This document shows, piece by piece, positions 1 through 5,563 of a stretch of DNA of 5,563 nt. The notes under the pieces were generated by a model. The model did no database searches, was not told where the DNA came from, and saw only the letters and a list, made by a program, of their open reading frames with translations. The stretch lies in the NCBI GenBank assembly GCA_026713205.1, contig JAPOOY010000248.1, forward strand, positions 1-5,563. The letters run 5' to 3'. The translations under genes were made by a program, and so were the position numbers. Source of the DNA: Bdellovibrionales bacterium. Its GTDB lineage: Bacteria > Bdellovibrionota > Bdellovibrionia > Bdellovibrionales > UBA1609. How positions within the stretch are numbered: position 1 is the first letter of the stretch; every line of letters begins with the position of its first letter.

Positions 1-134
1 ATGAGTTCGGCTTTGACACAGGTGCGGCTGAAAGTCGCTCTGTGGCAAAACGCATGTTTGAATTTTTGACCCCTATAGTCTGTTATAAAGGGCTTATGTC
101 TCTTAAATAAAACTCGGAAAATTTCAAACACGAT
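1..134 (-). repeat. Dispersed modular repeat, copy A (cut by left window edge)
   Basis: Read on the minus strand, this stretch matches the repeat at 4633-4820. Positions 1-53 match 4698-4750 in inverted orientation with 2 differences in 53. Positions 88-134 match 4633-4679 in inverted orientation with 3 differences in 47. Between them, 63-92 is a 30-base block identical to 4750-4779, but there in direct orientation, so the modules are arranged differently in the two copies. GTTTGAATTTTT at 56-67 and its near-complement AAAATTTCAAAC (ending at 129) face each other inside the copy, like the ends of copy B. It lies about 100 bases past the prfA stop, in the sense orientation of prfA transcription. 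No transposase is visible. It may be a MITE-like or palindromic intergenic repeat; the family is not one I recognise. The left end lies outside the window. Confidence 0.85.
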
Positions 135-177
135 TGGTATATATACCGTTCCGGCGGAAGTGGTTTTTTATCTTTTC

Positions 178-214
178 CGGAAGTCTTCCGATTTTTTGAT
201 CCTTAAAAAATCGG
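178..214 (-). terminator. Overlapping hairpins after prfA, possible terminator
   Basis: Two inverted repeats overlap here. CCGATTTTTT (188-197) and AAAAAATCGG (205-214) form a perfect 10-bp stem with a 7-base loop. CGGAAG and CTTCCG (178-190) form a second short palindrome, followed on the plus strand by ATTTTTT. They share bases 188-190, so both cannot form fully at once. The position, 20 bases past the prfA stop, suggests a transcription end. However, on the minus strand no U-run follows the larger stem, which is AT-rich, so it is not a canonical rho-independent terminator. A perfect palindrome, GGTATATATACC, lies further on at 136-147. Confidence 0.4.
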
Positions 215-233
215 GGAGGCCTGTTTTTTAGAT

Positions 234-1301
234 TTATGAGTCTTTCTTTTCGCTCCATTCCTCTGCGGCTTTCATTTGATGATAATGGGTTAAGGCGGAA
301 AATAAACTGTCAAAATCCCCGGTCATAACAACGGAAAGGTTTTTTTGAGTGAGATGGGCGCGATGATCCGTTAAGCGGGATTGGGGGAAATTATAGGTTC
401 GTATTCTCATGGAGCGATCCCCTCCCCCCATTTGTTCCTGGCGTTTTTCGGATTCCGCGGTTTTGGTTTCCTCTTTTTGAAGGTCCAAAAGGCGGGCATA
501 AAGAATTTTCAGGGCTTTTTCCTTGTTGGCATGCTGGGATTTTTCCTGCTGACAGTACACCATAAGTTTTGTAGGAAGGTGGGTGACTCTCACGGCGGAA
601 TCCGTAGTGTTAACATGCTGTCCTCCCGCGCCGCTGGATCGGCACACATCAATACGGAGGTCCTCCGGTCGTATTTTAACTTCTACGGAATCGGCTTCCG
701 GCAAAACAACCACTGTGACCGTGGAAGTATGAACTCGTCCCTGGGATTCGGTTTTTGGCACTCTTTGTACACGATGCACTCCCGATTCATATTTAAGGGT
801 GCGATACACTTCTCTTCCACGGATCAGGGAGATCACCTCTTTATAACCTCCCGTACTTCCTGAGGAAACGGAGATCATTTCTATTTTCCAATTTCGTTTC
901 AGGGCATATTGCCGATAAGCTTCAAACAGTTCTCTTGCAAATAGGCTGGCTTCCTCTCCTCCCGCTCCGGCCCGAATTTCCAGAATAATGTTTTTATTGT
1001 CATTGGAATCAGGAGGTAAAAGCTGCACCATCAATTCCTCCTTTATTTTTTTCAGTTCTTTTTCTTTTTCTTCCGCTTCTTCCTCTGCTAAAGAGGTCAG
1101 TTCCGGGTCTTTTTCGGTTTTTGCCATTTCGCGGGCGGTTTTCAGCTCCTCATCACAGGCTTCATATTTTTTCAGTAAATCATGCATTTGATTGAGACGG
1201 GCGAACTCCCGGTATTTTTCCGGATCTAATGAGTCCTTTTCCTCCAGTTGTTTTTTTAGATTCTGAAAGCGGGTTTTTAAATTTTTAAAGGAATCCTGCA
1301 T
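234..1301 (-). CDS. prfA: Peptide chain release factor 1 (RF1)
   Basis: Cytoplasmic class I release factor that recognises UAA and UAG stop codons in the ribosomal A site and triggers hydrolysis of peptidyl-tRNA. The 355-residue product is close to the usual length of about 360. The N-terminal part (about 1-95) is highly charged and helical, as in domain 1. GAGGEEAS follows at 112-119. The codon-recognition loop reads HRVQRVPKTESQGRVHTS, with PKT at 182-184 matching the PxT tripeptide of RF1 rather than the SPF of RF2. The catalytic GGQ is at 226-228 in SSGAGGQHVNTTDSAVR; its Gln is normally methylated by PrmC. RIRTYNFPQSRLTDHR (299-314) is the conserved C-terminal signature. The start at 1301 has AGGTGA at 1305-1310 just upstream. 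A -10-like TACAAT (1326-1331, minus strand) is a weak promoter candidate. No prmC follows, although prfA-prmC pairs are common; the gene seems to stand alone and is transcribed away from the porin gene. Confidence 0.97.
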   Translation of the reverse strand: MQDSFKNLKTRFQNLKKQLEEKDSLDPEKYREFARLNQMHDLLKKYEACDEELKTAREMAKTEKDPELTSLAEEEAEEKEKELKKIKEELMVQLLPPDSNDNKNIILEIRAGAGGEEASLFARELFEAYRQYALKRNWKIEMISVSSGSTGGYKEVISLIRGREVYRTLKYESGVHRVQRVPKTESQGRVHTSTVTVVVLPEADSVEVKIRPEDLRIDVCRSSGAGGQHVNTTDSAVRVTHLPTKLMVYCQQEKSQHANKEKALKILYARLLDLQKEETKTAESEKRQEQMGGGDRSMRIRTYNFPQSRLTDHRAHLTQKNLSVVMTGDFDSLFSALTHYHQMKAAEEWSEKKDS

Positions 1302-1837
1302 CTTTCACCTGTGTATGTATTTTATATTGTACACCTATTATTTGAGTTTTTCTTTTCGGTATATCTGATTTTGAAATTTCTATTTTTGGTTTTTTTAACC
1401 TGTTTTTCTGATCTCTGTCACTTTACTTTTCCGGCAGGTTTTAGGTGATTATGCGGTATTTAAGGGTTTTGCAAACGAACATTTCCAAAACAGAAGATTT
1501 AAAGGGTTTTGGTAATTTCTGTTTCAGAATGAGACGAATTATTGAGTAAAAAAGTGGAGAGAGAACCGGTCTTTTGGAGTGTTTTCATCAAAAGCGCATT
1601 AAATGGTTACAAAGGCCTGAAAAATTCCCTTTGAGAGGTTTAAAGGTTTAGGCTTTTGGAAAAAAAGGGTAAAATCAGGGTTATAATGCATTGCAAGCTT
1701 GAAATAATCCACACAATGCTCTTAATAGTAACAAAGAATAAATAATGTAAGTGCTTAATTTTCGGCTCTTTTTGTTCAATAAATCGTTGCAACGCGTAAA
1801 ATCTTACCCATAGTCCTGACATCAACTCCCTACAGAA
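1302..1837. other. Long AT-rich divergent intergenic region, no convincing gene
   Basis: No well-supported gene is visible in the roughly 530 bases between the prfA start and the porin promoter. A minus-strand frame of about 60 codons (ATG at 1820-1822, stop near 1640) has a hydrophobic middle and GGGAG just upstream, but its low-complexity, AT-rich composition makes it doubtful. Small dyads are present: CCAAAAC/GTTTTGG (1485-1491 and 1506-1512), TTCTG/CAGAA around 1517-1529, GCATTG/CAATGC (1688-1693 and 1714-1719) and the palindrome CGTTGCAACG (1785-1794). A perfect TATAAT at 1682-1687 on the plus strand has no good -35 at normal spacing. It could belong to a small RNA or be chance in AT-rich DNA. 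The region probably also holds the prfA promoter close to 1330. Confidence 0.5.
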
Positions 1838-1866
1838 TTGACAACCGTCCGATAAGTGTATTAACT
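1838..1866 (+). promoter_or_regulatory. Candidate sigma-70-type promoter of the porin gene
   Basis: A perfect -35 hexamer TTGACA occupies 1838-1843. Seventeen bases on is TTAACT (1861-1866), a poor -10. TATTAA at 1859-1864 fits the -10 consensus better but leaves only 15 bases of spacer. The leader to the ATG would be about 40 bases. The consensus -35 directly upstream of a strong ribosome site supports this as the main promoter; the -10 assignment is uncertain. Confidence 0.45.
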
Positions 1867-1874
1867 AGCAAAGT

Positions 1875-1893
1875 ATGTTTGGAGTATAAACAT
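1875..1893 (+). promoter_or_regulatory. Dyad in the porin 5' leader
   Basis: ATGTTT (1875-1880) and AAACAT (1888-1893) are a perfect 6-bp inverted repeat with a 7-base spacer. They lie between the promoter candidate and the ribosome-binding site AAGGAGGT (1903-1910). It could be a small operator or a weak leader hairpin. The arms are AT-rich, so chance is quite possible. Confidence 0.25.
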
Positions 1894-1914
1894 TATCTAC
1901 CTAAGGAGGTAAAA

Positions 1915-2964
1915 ATGAAAAAATACATTTTAATTATATTTGCTGTTTTTGGCTTCAGCGCTCTGGCAGGAATGGACAGTATGGCCGGACAGGATGACGG
2001 TGCCGAAGGCTTTAATGGTTCCGTAGAGTTAAAGTGGCAATATGATAAAGATAACAACTGGGGGGATTTTAGCTATCGGGCGCGTGCCGGCTGGACTGGC
2101 AGTGTGAACGATGAAATTCAATGGGGTGTTGGTCTAACAACTCCTGTAGCGCCTAACGGCGGAGAATTTAATTCTGGCCTGGGAGAAGTTCATTGGGAGC
2201 AAGCTTATGTTAAGTATTCTCCTTCTGAATCATTCTTTGTAAAAGCCGGAAAGTACGAGTACTACAGTAATTTTAACAAGTACGGCGTTTTAGTGGATGA
2301 TGACCTTTACGCTGCGGGCGCCATGGCTAAGTTTAAGTACGAAGTGATGCCAGCTACTTACGCCTATGCAAAGGCTTTTGTTGAAAAAGTAGGTGATTAC
2401 GCCGGAATATGGGGTAAAGAAGATGCTATTGCCGGTGGATGGCTCGGACTTAAATCTGATGGAGACAGTTGGCAGTACGGTATTGGCGTTGGTGGTCAGA
2501 CCAATCAAATCGCAAAAGGAACACAATCCTTTGTTATGGCAAAAGTTTCCGCAGGTTCCGAAGATATAGCAGGTATGCCTGCCGGAGTTTTTGGTTTCTG
2601 GTCTTCTAATGCTGAAAAAATAGGGGCCGGCACTTACTCAGCCGGAGCTTATGTTGGAGACGCTTCAGAAACTTACGGTTGGAGTATAGCGGTTAATTAT
2701 TACAATGTATCAGCAAAAGACTGGAACTATGCTTTAGTTGATAGTGATTACAATGGGAGCTATTTACCAAAAGAATCAGACGCATCAGGAGATGACAAGG
2801 AAGAAGGGGAAGCAAGTTCTTCTTCAGCCAGTGACTCTTCCGGTGTGGCTGTAAAAGCTCAGTTTAATCCTTGGGACAACACAAACTTTGCTGTGAAATA
2901 CAATGCTGGTTTGGGAGATAACACTTCTCATGGTTTCGTAGGTGAAGTAACTTTTAACTTCTAA
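1915..2964 (+). CDS. Putative porin / outer-membrane beta-barrel protein
   Basis: Predicted 349-residue outer-membrane protein, probably a channel for small solutes. The ATG at 1915 is preferred because AAGGAGGT at 1903-1910 sits right before it and because it begins a proper signal peptide: MKK, then a hydrophobic core YILIIFAVFGFSALA. An upstream in-frame TTG at 1879 would put a charged extension before that signal. Cleavage is likely after ALA (about residue 18) or after SMA (about 24). The mature part is rich in Gly, Tyr, Trp and Phe with alternating polar and apolar residues, and it ends in GEVTFNF with C-terminal Phe, the usual recognition signal for the BAM barrel-assembly machinery. 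Residues 286-310 are an acidic, Ser-rich tract, likely a surface loop. The gene has its own promoter candidate and a strong terminator, so it is probably monocistronic and well expressed. The exact porin family and any substrate are not recognisable; the barrel call is inference from composition and ends. Confidence 0.82.
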   Translation: MKKYILIIFAVFGFSALAGMDSMAGQDDGAEGFNGSVELKWQYDKDNNWGDFSYRARAGWTGSVNDEIQWGVGLTTPVAPNGGEFNSGLGEVHWEQAYVKYSPSESFFVKAGKYEYYSNFNKYGVLVDDDLYAAGAMAKFKYEVMPATYAYAKAFVEKVGDYAGIWGKEDAIAGGWLGLKSDGDSWQYGIGVGGQTNQIAKGTQSFVMAKVSAGSEDIAGMPAGVFGFWSSNAEKIGAGTYSAGAYVGDASETYGWSIAVNYYNVSAKDWNYALVDSDYNGSYLPKESDASGDDKEEGEASSSSASDSSGVAVKAQFNPWDNTNFAVKYNAGLGDNTSHGFVGEVTFNF

Positions 2965-2989
2965 TTCAGCTTTTAAGCACGGAATATTG

Positions 2990-3028
2990 AAAAGCCTGTG
3001 GAGGAAACTCCACAGGCTTTTTGTTTTT
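2990..3028 (+). terminator. Strong rho-independent terminator of the porin gene
   Basis: A perfect 14-bp stem (2990-3003 with 3008-3021) closes a GAAA tetraloop (3004-3007, GNRA type). Its 3' arm runs into a U-rich tail, TTTTTGTTTTT, at 3018-3028. It starts 26 bases after the porin stop codon. The flanking A-run on the 5' side could also give partial function in the reverse direction. Confidence 0.95.
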
Positions 3029-3134
3029 GTGGATTATGAGTTAAAGCTAATGAGGGTTTTTTGAATGGGAGAGTTGCTTATAGAAACTTGAAAATAAAAA
3101 TCAAATCATAGCAATATAAAAACGCACAGGTTAA

Positions 3135-3164
3135 TGGACATTCCCCTTGTTTTTTAAATAAGAT
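3135..3164 (+). promoter_or_regulatory. Weak promoter candidate for pyrC
   Basis: TGGACA (3135-3140, one mismatch to the -35 consensus) is followed after 18 bases by TAAGAT (3159-3164, two mismatches to the -10). A perfect TTGACA also occurs at 3211-3216 but has no -10-like hexamer at normal spacing before the start codon. Because the porin terminator lies upstream, pyrC needs a promoter somewhere in 3029-3245; this is the best pair I can see. Nothing else is evident in that gap. Confidence 0.3.
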
Positions 3165-3261
3165 GTATCAATTAGGTTTGAGTTTTGAGGCTTTCAGGAA
3201 TGAATGAACATTGACAACACTTTAGCTTCAACAGAAAACTCAACCGGAGGAGTATCACTGA

Positions 3262-4617
3262 ATGATTTATGATTTGATTTTAAAAGGAGGGCGCGTTTTG
3301 CTCTCCCATCCAAAAAATCCCTGGGACATTGTGGAGGAGACCCTTGACATTGGCATTAAGGATGGCTTCATCAGTGAAATAGGGTCTTTGAACCAATCCC
3401 AGGGTAAAGCCGTTCTTTCATTAAATAATATTCATGTTCTTCCGGGTTTAATGGACACACAGGTGCATTTCCGTGAACCCGGGATGGAATATAAGGAGGA
3501 TATAGCCCACGGCAGCTTAGCCGCCGTTAAGGGTGGTATCACCGCTTTTTTTGAAATGCCCAATACAATACCTCCCACCATGACACGGCAGGCTCTTGAA
3601 AATAAGGTTCAGCTGGCTCGTAAAGTCAGTTGGTGTGATTTTGCGTTTTATGCGGGAGCGGGAAAAGATAATAAACTTGAGCTGTCAAAACTGAGAAAAC
3701 TCCCAGGCTGTTGTGGTGTAAAGGTCTTTATGGGGAAGTCCACAGGGGATTTGCTGGTTAAAGAGCAGGCCTTGTTGGAGCAGATTGTTTCTCAAAGCGG
3801 GCCGGGGGTGACGGCTATTCATTCTGAGGATGAGGATCGGTTAAATGAAAGAAAACCTTTGGCTTCAAAAAAACCTGTCTCTGTTCATAATCATCCCCTT
3901 TGGCGGGATGCCAGGACGGCCTTACTTTCCACTGAAAGAGTGGTCGCAATAGCGGAAAAGTATCAAAAACCCATTCACATCTTACATCTCAGTACAAAGG
4001 AGGAAATGGAGTTTTTGGAAAATCACAGAGCCCTTGTTTCCACGGAAGTCACTCCCCAGCATCTCACTTTATCTGCGCCGGAGTGTTATGAGGCCTGGGG
4101 AACTTTGGTTCAAATGAATCCTCCTATCAGGGATAAAACTCATCAGGAGGCTCTTTGGAGGGCTTTGCAAAAGGGGCTTGTGGATATTATTGCCTCTGAC
4201 CATGCCCCTCATACTTTGGAGGAAAAACAAAAGCCTTACCCTGGCACCCCTTCGGGAATGCCCGGAGTTCAAACTCTTTTACCCTTGATGTTGAATCATG
4301 TGCACCATCGCCGGTTGGATATAAAAACATTGGTTAAACTGCTCAGTTTAAATCCCGCCCGACGGTTTAAAATGAAAAAACAGGGACTGATTAAGAAAGG
4401 TTATAAAGCGCATTTTACTCTGGTTGATTTAAAAGCCCGAAAAACCATTTCATCCTCCTGGCTGGCCAGCAAATGTGGCTGGTCCCCCTTTGAAGGTCAA
4501 ACCGTTACCGGCTGGCCTGTGGGAACAATTCTTTACGGTCAGCCTGTTGTGAGAGAAGGGGAGGTTTTAGGGAAGCCTGCGGGACAACCTGTGGAGTTTG
4601 ATCCCTCTTCAGATTGA
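3262..4617 (+). CDS. pyrC: Dihydroorotase (class I, COG0044-like)
   Basis: Cytoplasmic amidohydrolase-fold enzyme expected to interconvert N-carbamoyl-L-aspartate and L-dihydroorotate, the third step of de novo pyrimidine synthesis. The 451-residue length is normal for class I. Visible motifs: PGLMDTQVHFREPG (61-74, with D65, H69, R71), MPNT (99-102), VKVFMGKSTG (153-162), AIHSEDEDR (185-193, metal-ligand type His187), LHLST (241-245, His242), TPQHL (264-268), MNPPIRD (285-291), ASDHAPH (311-317, catalytic-type Asp313), GTPSGMPGVQT (328-338) and NPARRF (364-369). The first His of the usual DxHxH metal motif is Gln67 here. DTQVHFREPG is, from memory, typical of a natural subfamily, so this is probably not decay. 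The start is supported by GGAGGAG at 3246-3252, 9 bases upstream. No pyrB or carA/carB is adjacent, so the step is inferred from family alone; another cyclic-amide hydrolase such as an allantoinase-like enzyme is less likely. The 3' region carries repeat copy B, then a terminator. Confidence 0.92.
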   Translation: MIYDLILKGGRVLLSHPKNPWDIVEETLDIGIKDGFISEIGSLNQSQGKAVLSLNNIHVLPGLMDTQVHFREPGMEYKEDIAHGSLAAVKGGITAFFEMPNTIPPTMTRQALENKVQLARKVSWCDFAFYAGAGKDNKLELSKLRKLPGCCGVKVFMGKSTGDLLVKEQALLEQIVSQSGPGVTAIHSEDEDRLNERKPLASKKPVSVHNHPLWRDARTALLSTERVVAIAEKYQKPIHILHLSTKEEMEFLENHRALVSTEVTPQHLTLSAPECYEAWGTLVQMNPPIRDKTHQEALWRALQKGLVDIIASDHAPHTLEEKQKPYPGTPSGMPGVQTLLPLMLNHVHHRRLDIKTLVKLLSLNPARRFKMKKQGLIKKGYKAHFTLVDLKARKTISSSWLASKCGWSPFEGQTVTGWPVGTILYGQPVVREGEVLGKPAGQPVEFDPSSD

Positions 4618-4632
4618 TCTAAGTGCAATCCT

Positions 4633-4820
4633 ATCGTGTTTGAATTTTTCCGGTTTTTATTTAAGAGACATAAGCCCTTAACAGCCAATTCAGCCCTGCG
4701 TTTTGCTACAGAGCAACTTTCAGCCGCACCTGTGTCAAAGCCGAACTCATTTTTGACCCCTATAGTCTGTTATAAAGGGTGTAAGTATTTTTTCTTACGA
4801 AGAACCGGAAATTTTCAAAC
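4633..4820 (+). repeat. Dispersed modular repeat, copy B, with inverted ends (MITE-like)
   Basis: The ends are inverted copies of each other: GTTTGAATTTTTCCGG (4638-4653) and CCGGAAATTTTCAAAC (4805-4820), matching at 14 of 16 bases. Modules in order are a left arm (4633-4679, like 88-134 inverted), a segment of about 18 bases with no counterpart in copy A (4680-4697), a 53-base block (4698-4750, like 1-53 inverted), a 30-base block (4750-4779, identical to 63-92 in direct orientation), a small GTAAG/CTTAC dyad (4781-4798) and the right end. The 30-base block contains CCCCTATA and TATAAAGGG around GTCTGT, a near-palindrome. The whole lies 15 bases after the pyrC stop and before its terminator, so it is transcribed as 3' UTR. 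No transposase is encoded. An open frame from GTG 4636 through it is not credible as a gene: it has no ribosome site and its frame is not kept in copy A. A target-site duplication is not obvious. Confidence 0.85.
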
Positions 4821-4823
4821 CGG

Positions 4824-4856
4824 ACCAGGATAAATCCAAAAGTCCTGGTTTTTTTT
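4824..4856 (+). terminator. Rho-independent terminator after pyrC and repeat B
   Basis: ACCAGGA (4824-4830) pairs with TCCTGGT (4843-4849) in a 7-bp stem with a 12-base loop. It is followed by a run of eight T (4849-4856). It lies about 205 bases past the pyrC stop and 4 bases beyond the inverted end of repeat B. The repeat may therefore have inserted between pyrC and its original terminator, or may have brought a terminator with it. Confidence 0.88.
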
Positions 4857-4964
4857 GTTTAAAGTTAAAAAATATAAAGAGATTTAAGGGATTTGATTTG
4901 ATCTCTAAAAATCGGATGGTTTTTTACCGGAAAAACGATAAGTTTATAAAAGGGAAAAACATTC

Positions 4965-5563
4965 ATGCTTCTTTTATGCCGATTTATTTTAAAACATTTG
5001 GAGTTCAGGGGATGTCAGAATAATCCGTCTGGCGGACGCAAAATTATTTTTGGTTTTTTTGTTTCTGTTTTCCTGGTGTTTTCCAGTCCTGGAGCATTTT
5101 CACATGAGAAAGACAAAAGTTCCGGTTATAAGTATGTGCTAAGAAATTTTTTTTCAAGCCGTAAACCCAATGTGGAAACCCATCAGGGATCCCCCAGACA
5201 TTTGGCGCTTTACCTTGGCACTTCCCTTTATGGTGAAACAACGGATCAAACTGCCTCAAAACCTTTTTCCACTGTGCTTTTTGGTTTAAATCAGAGGATT
5301 AAGGAGTTTTCCACCATAGGAGACTTAAGCATTCGTGTGGAACTTCTTTCCATGAAGTTTACTGATGGCAAAAGGGAGTGGCTGGTGGATGTAGTTCCTG
5401 TGTTCAGTCTGCCTGATGTTCGGAGCGGATTTCCTGTGTATGTGGGGGCAGGGGCCGGTATGGGGCTGTTTCCCCGGCATATTGTGCGAAAAAAACCCAC
5501 TTTATCCTTAAATGCCCGTCTCTTAGCCGGAGTGCGGGTTGTTGATTGGTATGAAAATATAGG
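4965..5563 (+). CDS. Secreted, probably outer-membrane barrel-like protein, 3' end beyond window
   Basis: An uninterrupted frame of 199 full codons runs off the right edge. The clearest feature is a signal peptide-like stretch: GGRK, then IIFGFFVSVFLVFSSPGAFS (27-46), with cleavage likely just before HEKD. The mature part, for example LALYLGTSLYG (80-90), DLSIRVELLSMKF (120-132), WLVDVVPVFSLP (139-150), FPVYVGAGAGMGLFP (156-170) and LSLNARLLAGVRVV (180-193), alternates apolar and polar residues with Gly and aromatics, like strands of a small outer-membrane barrel. The start is unsure. ATG 4965 has only AGGG (4951-4954) 10 bases upstream and gives an unusually long 26-residue N-region; TTG 4998 has no ribosome site. 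A better-looking GGAG/GGGG plus ATG at 5012 lies in another frame and stops after three codons. TATAAA at 4945-4950 is a possible -10. The terminator upstream makes it a separate unit from pyrC. Function unknown. Confidence 0.68.
   Translation, partial: MLLLCRFILKHLEFRGCQNNPSGGRKIIFGFFVSVFLVFSSPGAFSHEKDKSSGYKYVLRNFFSSRKPNVETHQGSPRHLALYLGTSLYGETTDQTASKPFSTVLFGLNQRIKEFSTIGDLSIRVELLSMKFTDGKREWLVDVVPVFSLPDVRSGFPVYVGAGAGMGLFPRHIVRKKPTLSLNARLLAGVRVVDWYENI

Noticed and set aside
68..89. Promoter reading of TTGACC plus TATAAA in the 30-base repeat block
   Set aside because: Only about 12 bases separate the two hexamers, too few for a sigma-70 promoter; the near-palindrome explains the similarity.
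381..863. 160-codon plus-strand frame
   Set aside because: It is antisense to prfA, whose RF1 motifs are unmistakable in this stretch, and has no family features of its own.
988..1191. 67-codon plus-strand Ser/Phe-rich frame
   Set aside because: It is antisense to the Lys/Glu-rich helical N-terminal part of RF1; the composition is the mirror of that codon use.
1640..1825. 61-codon minus-strand hydrophobic frame
   Set aside because: A GGGAG lies near its ATG, but the composition is that of random AT-rich DNA and no family is recognisable. It is kept only as a possibility in the intergenic note.
1879..1914. Upstream TTG start for the porin-like gene
   Set aside because: It would add 12 charged or polar residues before the signal peptide, while ATG 1915 has an ideal AAGGAGGT site.
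2290..2526. 78-codon minus-strand frame
   Set aside because: Antisense to the porin-like gene, with no support of its own.
3211..3216. Perfect TTGACA as the pyrC -35
   Set aside because: The expected -10 position (around 3234-3239) reads GAAAAC and fits poorly.
4069..4272. 67-codon minus-strand frame
   Set aside because: Antisense to conserved dihydroorotase motifs (MNPPIRD and ASDHAPH).
4636..4833. 65-codon plus-strand open frame starting at GTG
   Set aside because: It lies within repeat B and has no ribosome site. In copy A the matching modules are joined in a different frame, so the reading frame is not maintained.
5044..5500. Two minus-strand frames of about 70 codons
   Set aside because: They oppose the longer plus-strand frame with a signal peptide and strand-like pattern that runs off the window edge.
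1..5563. CRISPR array, tRNA, rRNA, transposase or defence system
   Set aside because: No regularly spaced repeats, no cloverleaf or rRNA-like sequence and no related protein motifs were seen.

Overview
The window looks like an ordinary chromosomal stretch of a Gram-negative (two-membrane) bacterium with moderately low GC by eye. The Gram-negative reading rests on an outer-membrane beta-barrel protein with a signal peptide and a C-terminal Phe, plus a second, incomplete secreted barrel-like protein. Shine-Dalgarno sequences of the AAGGAGGT and GGAGGAG type precede the porin-like gene and the dihydroorotase gene. The lineage cannot be fixed from the sequence. The dihydroorotase belongs to the DTQVHFREPG subfamily, familiar from alphaproteobacteria and some other proteobacteria-like groups, so Bdellovibrionota, a deltaproteobacterial-like group or Nitrospinota are guesses only.

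Layout, left to right: (1) positions 1-134 are one copy (A) of a modular dispersed repeat, cut by the window edge. (2) Overlapping hairpins at 178-214 lie just past the 3' end of prfA. (3) prfA, peptide chain release factor 1, is on the minus strand (234-1301). (4) A long AT-rich gap between divergent genes (1302-1914) carries the porin promoter and leader. (5) A porin-like outer-membrane barrel gene (1915-2964, plus strand) ends in a textbook terminator (2990-3028). (6) A short gap with a weak promoter candidate precedes (7) a dihydroorotase gene (3262-4617, plus strand). (8) A complete copy (B) of the repeat, with inverted ends, fills the dihydroorotase 3' region (4633-4820) and is followed by a rho-independent terminator (4824-4856). 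(9) A secreted, probably outer-membrane barrel-like protein starts near 4965 and runs off the right edge.

The genes do not form one operon or pathway. Translation termination, envelope permeability and pyrimidine synthesis are each in separate transcription units with their own signals. I see no defence, mobile-gene or biosynthetic system. The least ordinary part is the repeat family. Two copies in inverted orientation bracket about 4.5 kb holding three genes, each copy sits downstream of a gene in the same orientation relative to that gene's transcription, and the copies share modules arranged differently. The second point of interest is the Gln that replaces the first His of the metal-binding HxH motif in the dihydroorotase.
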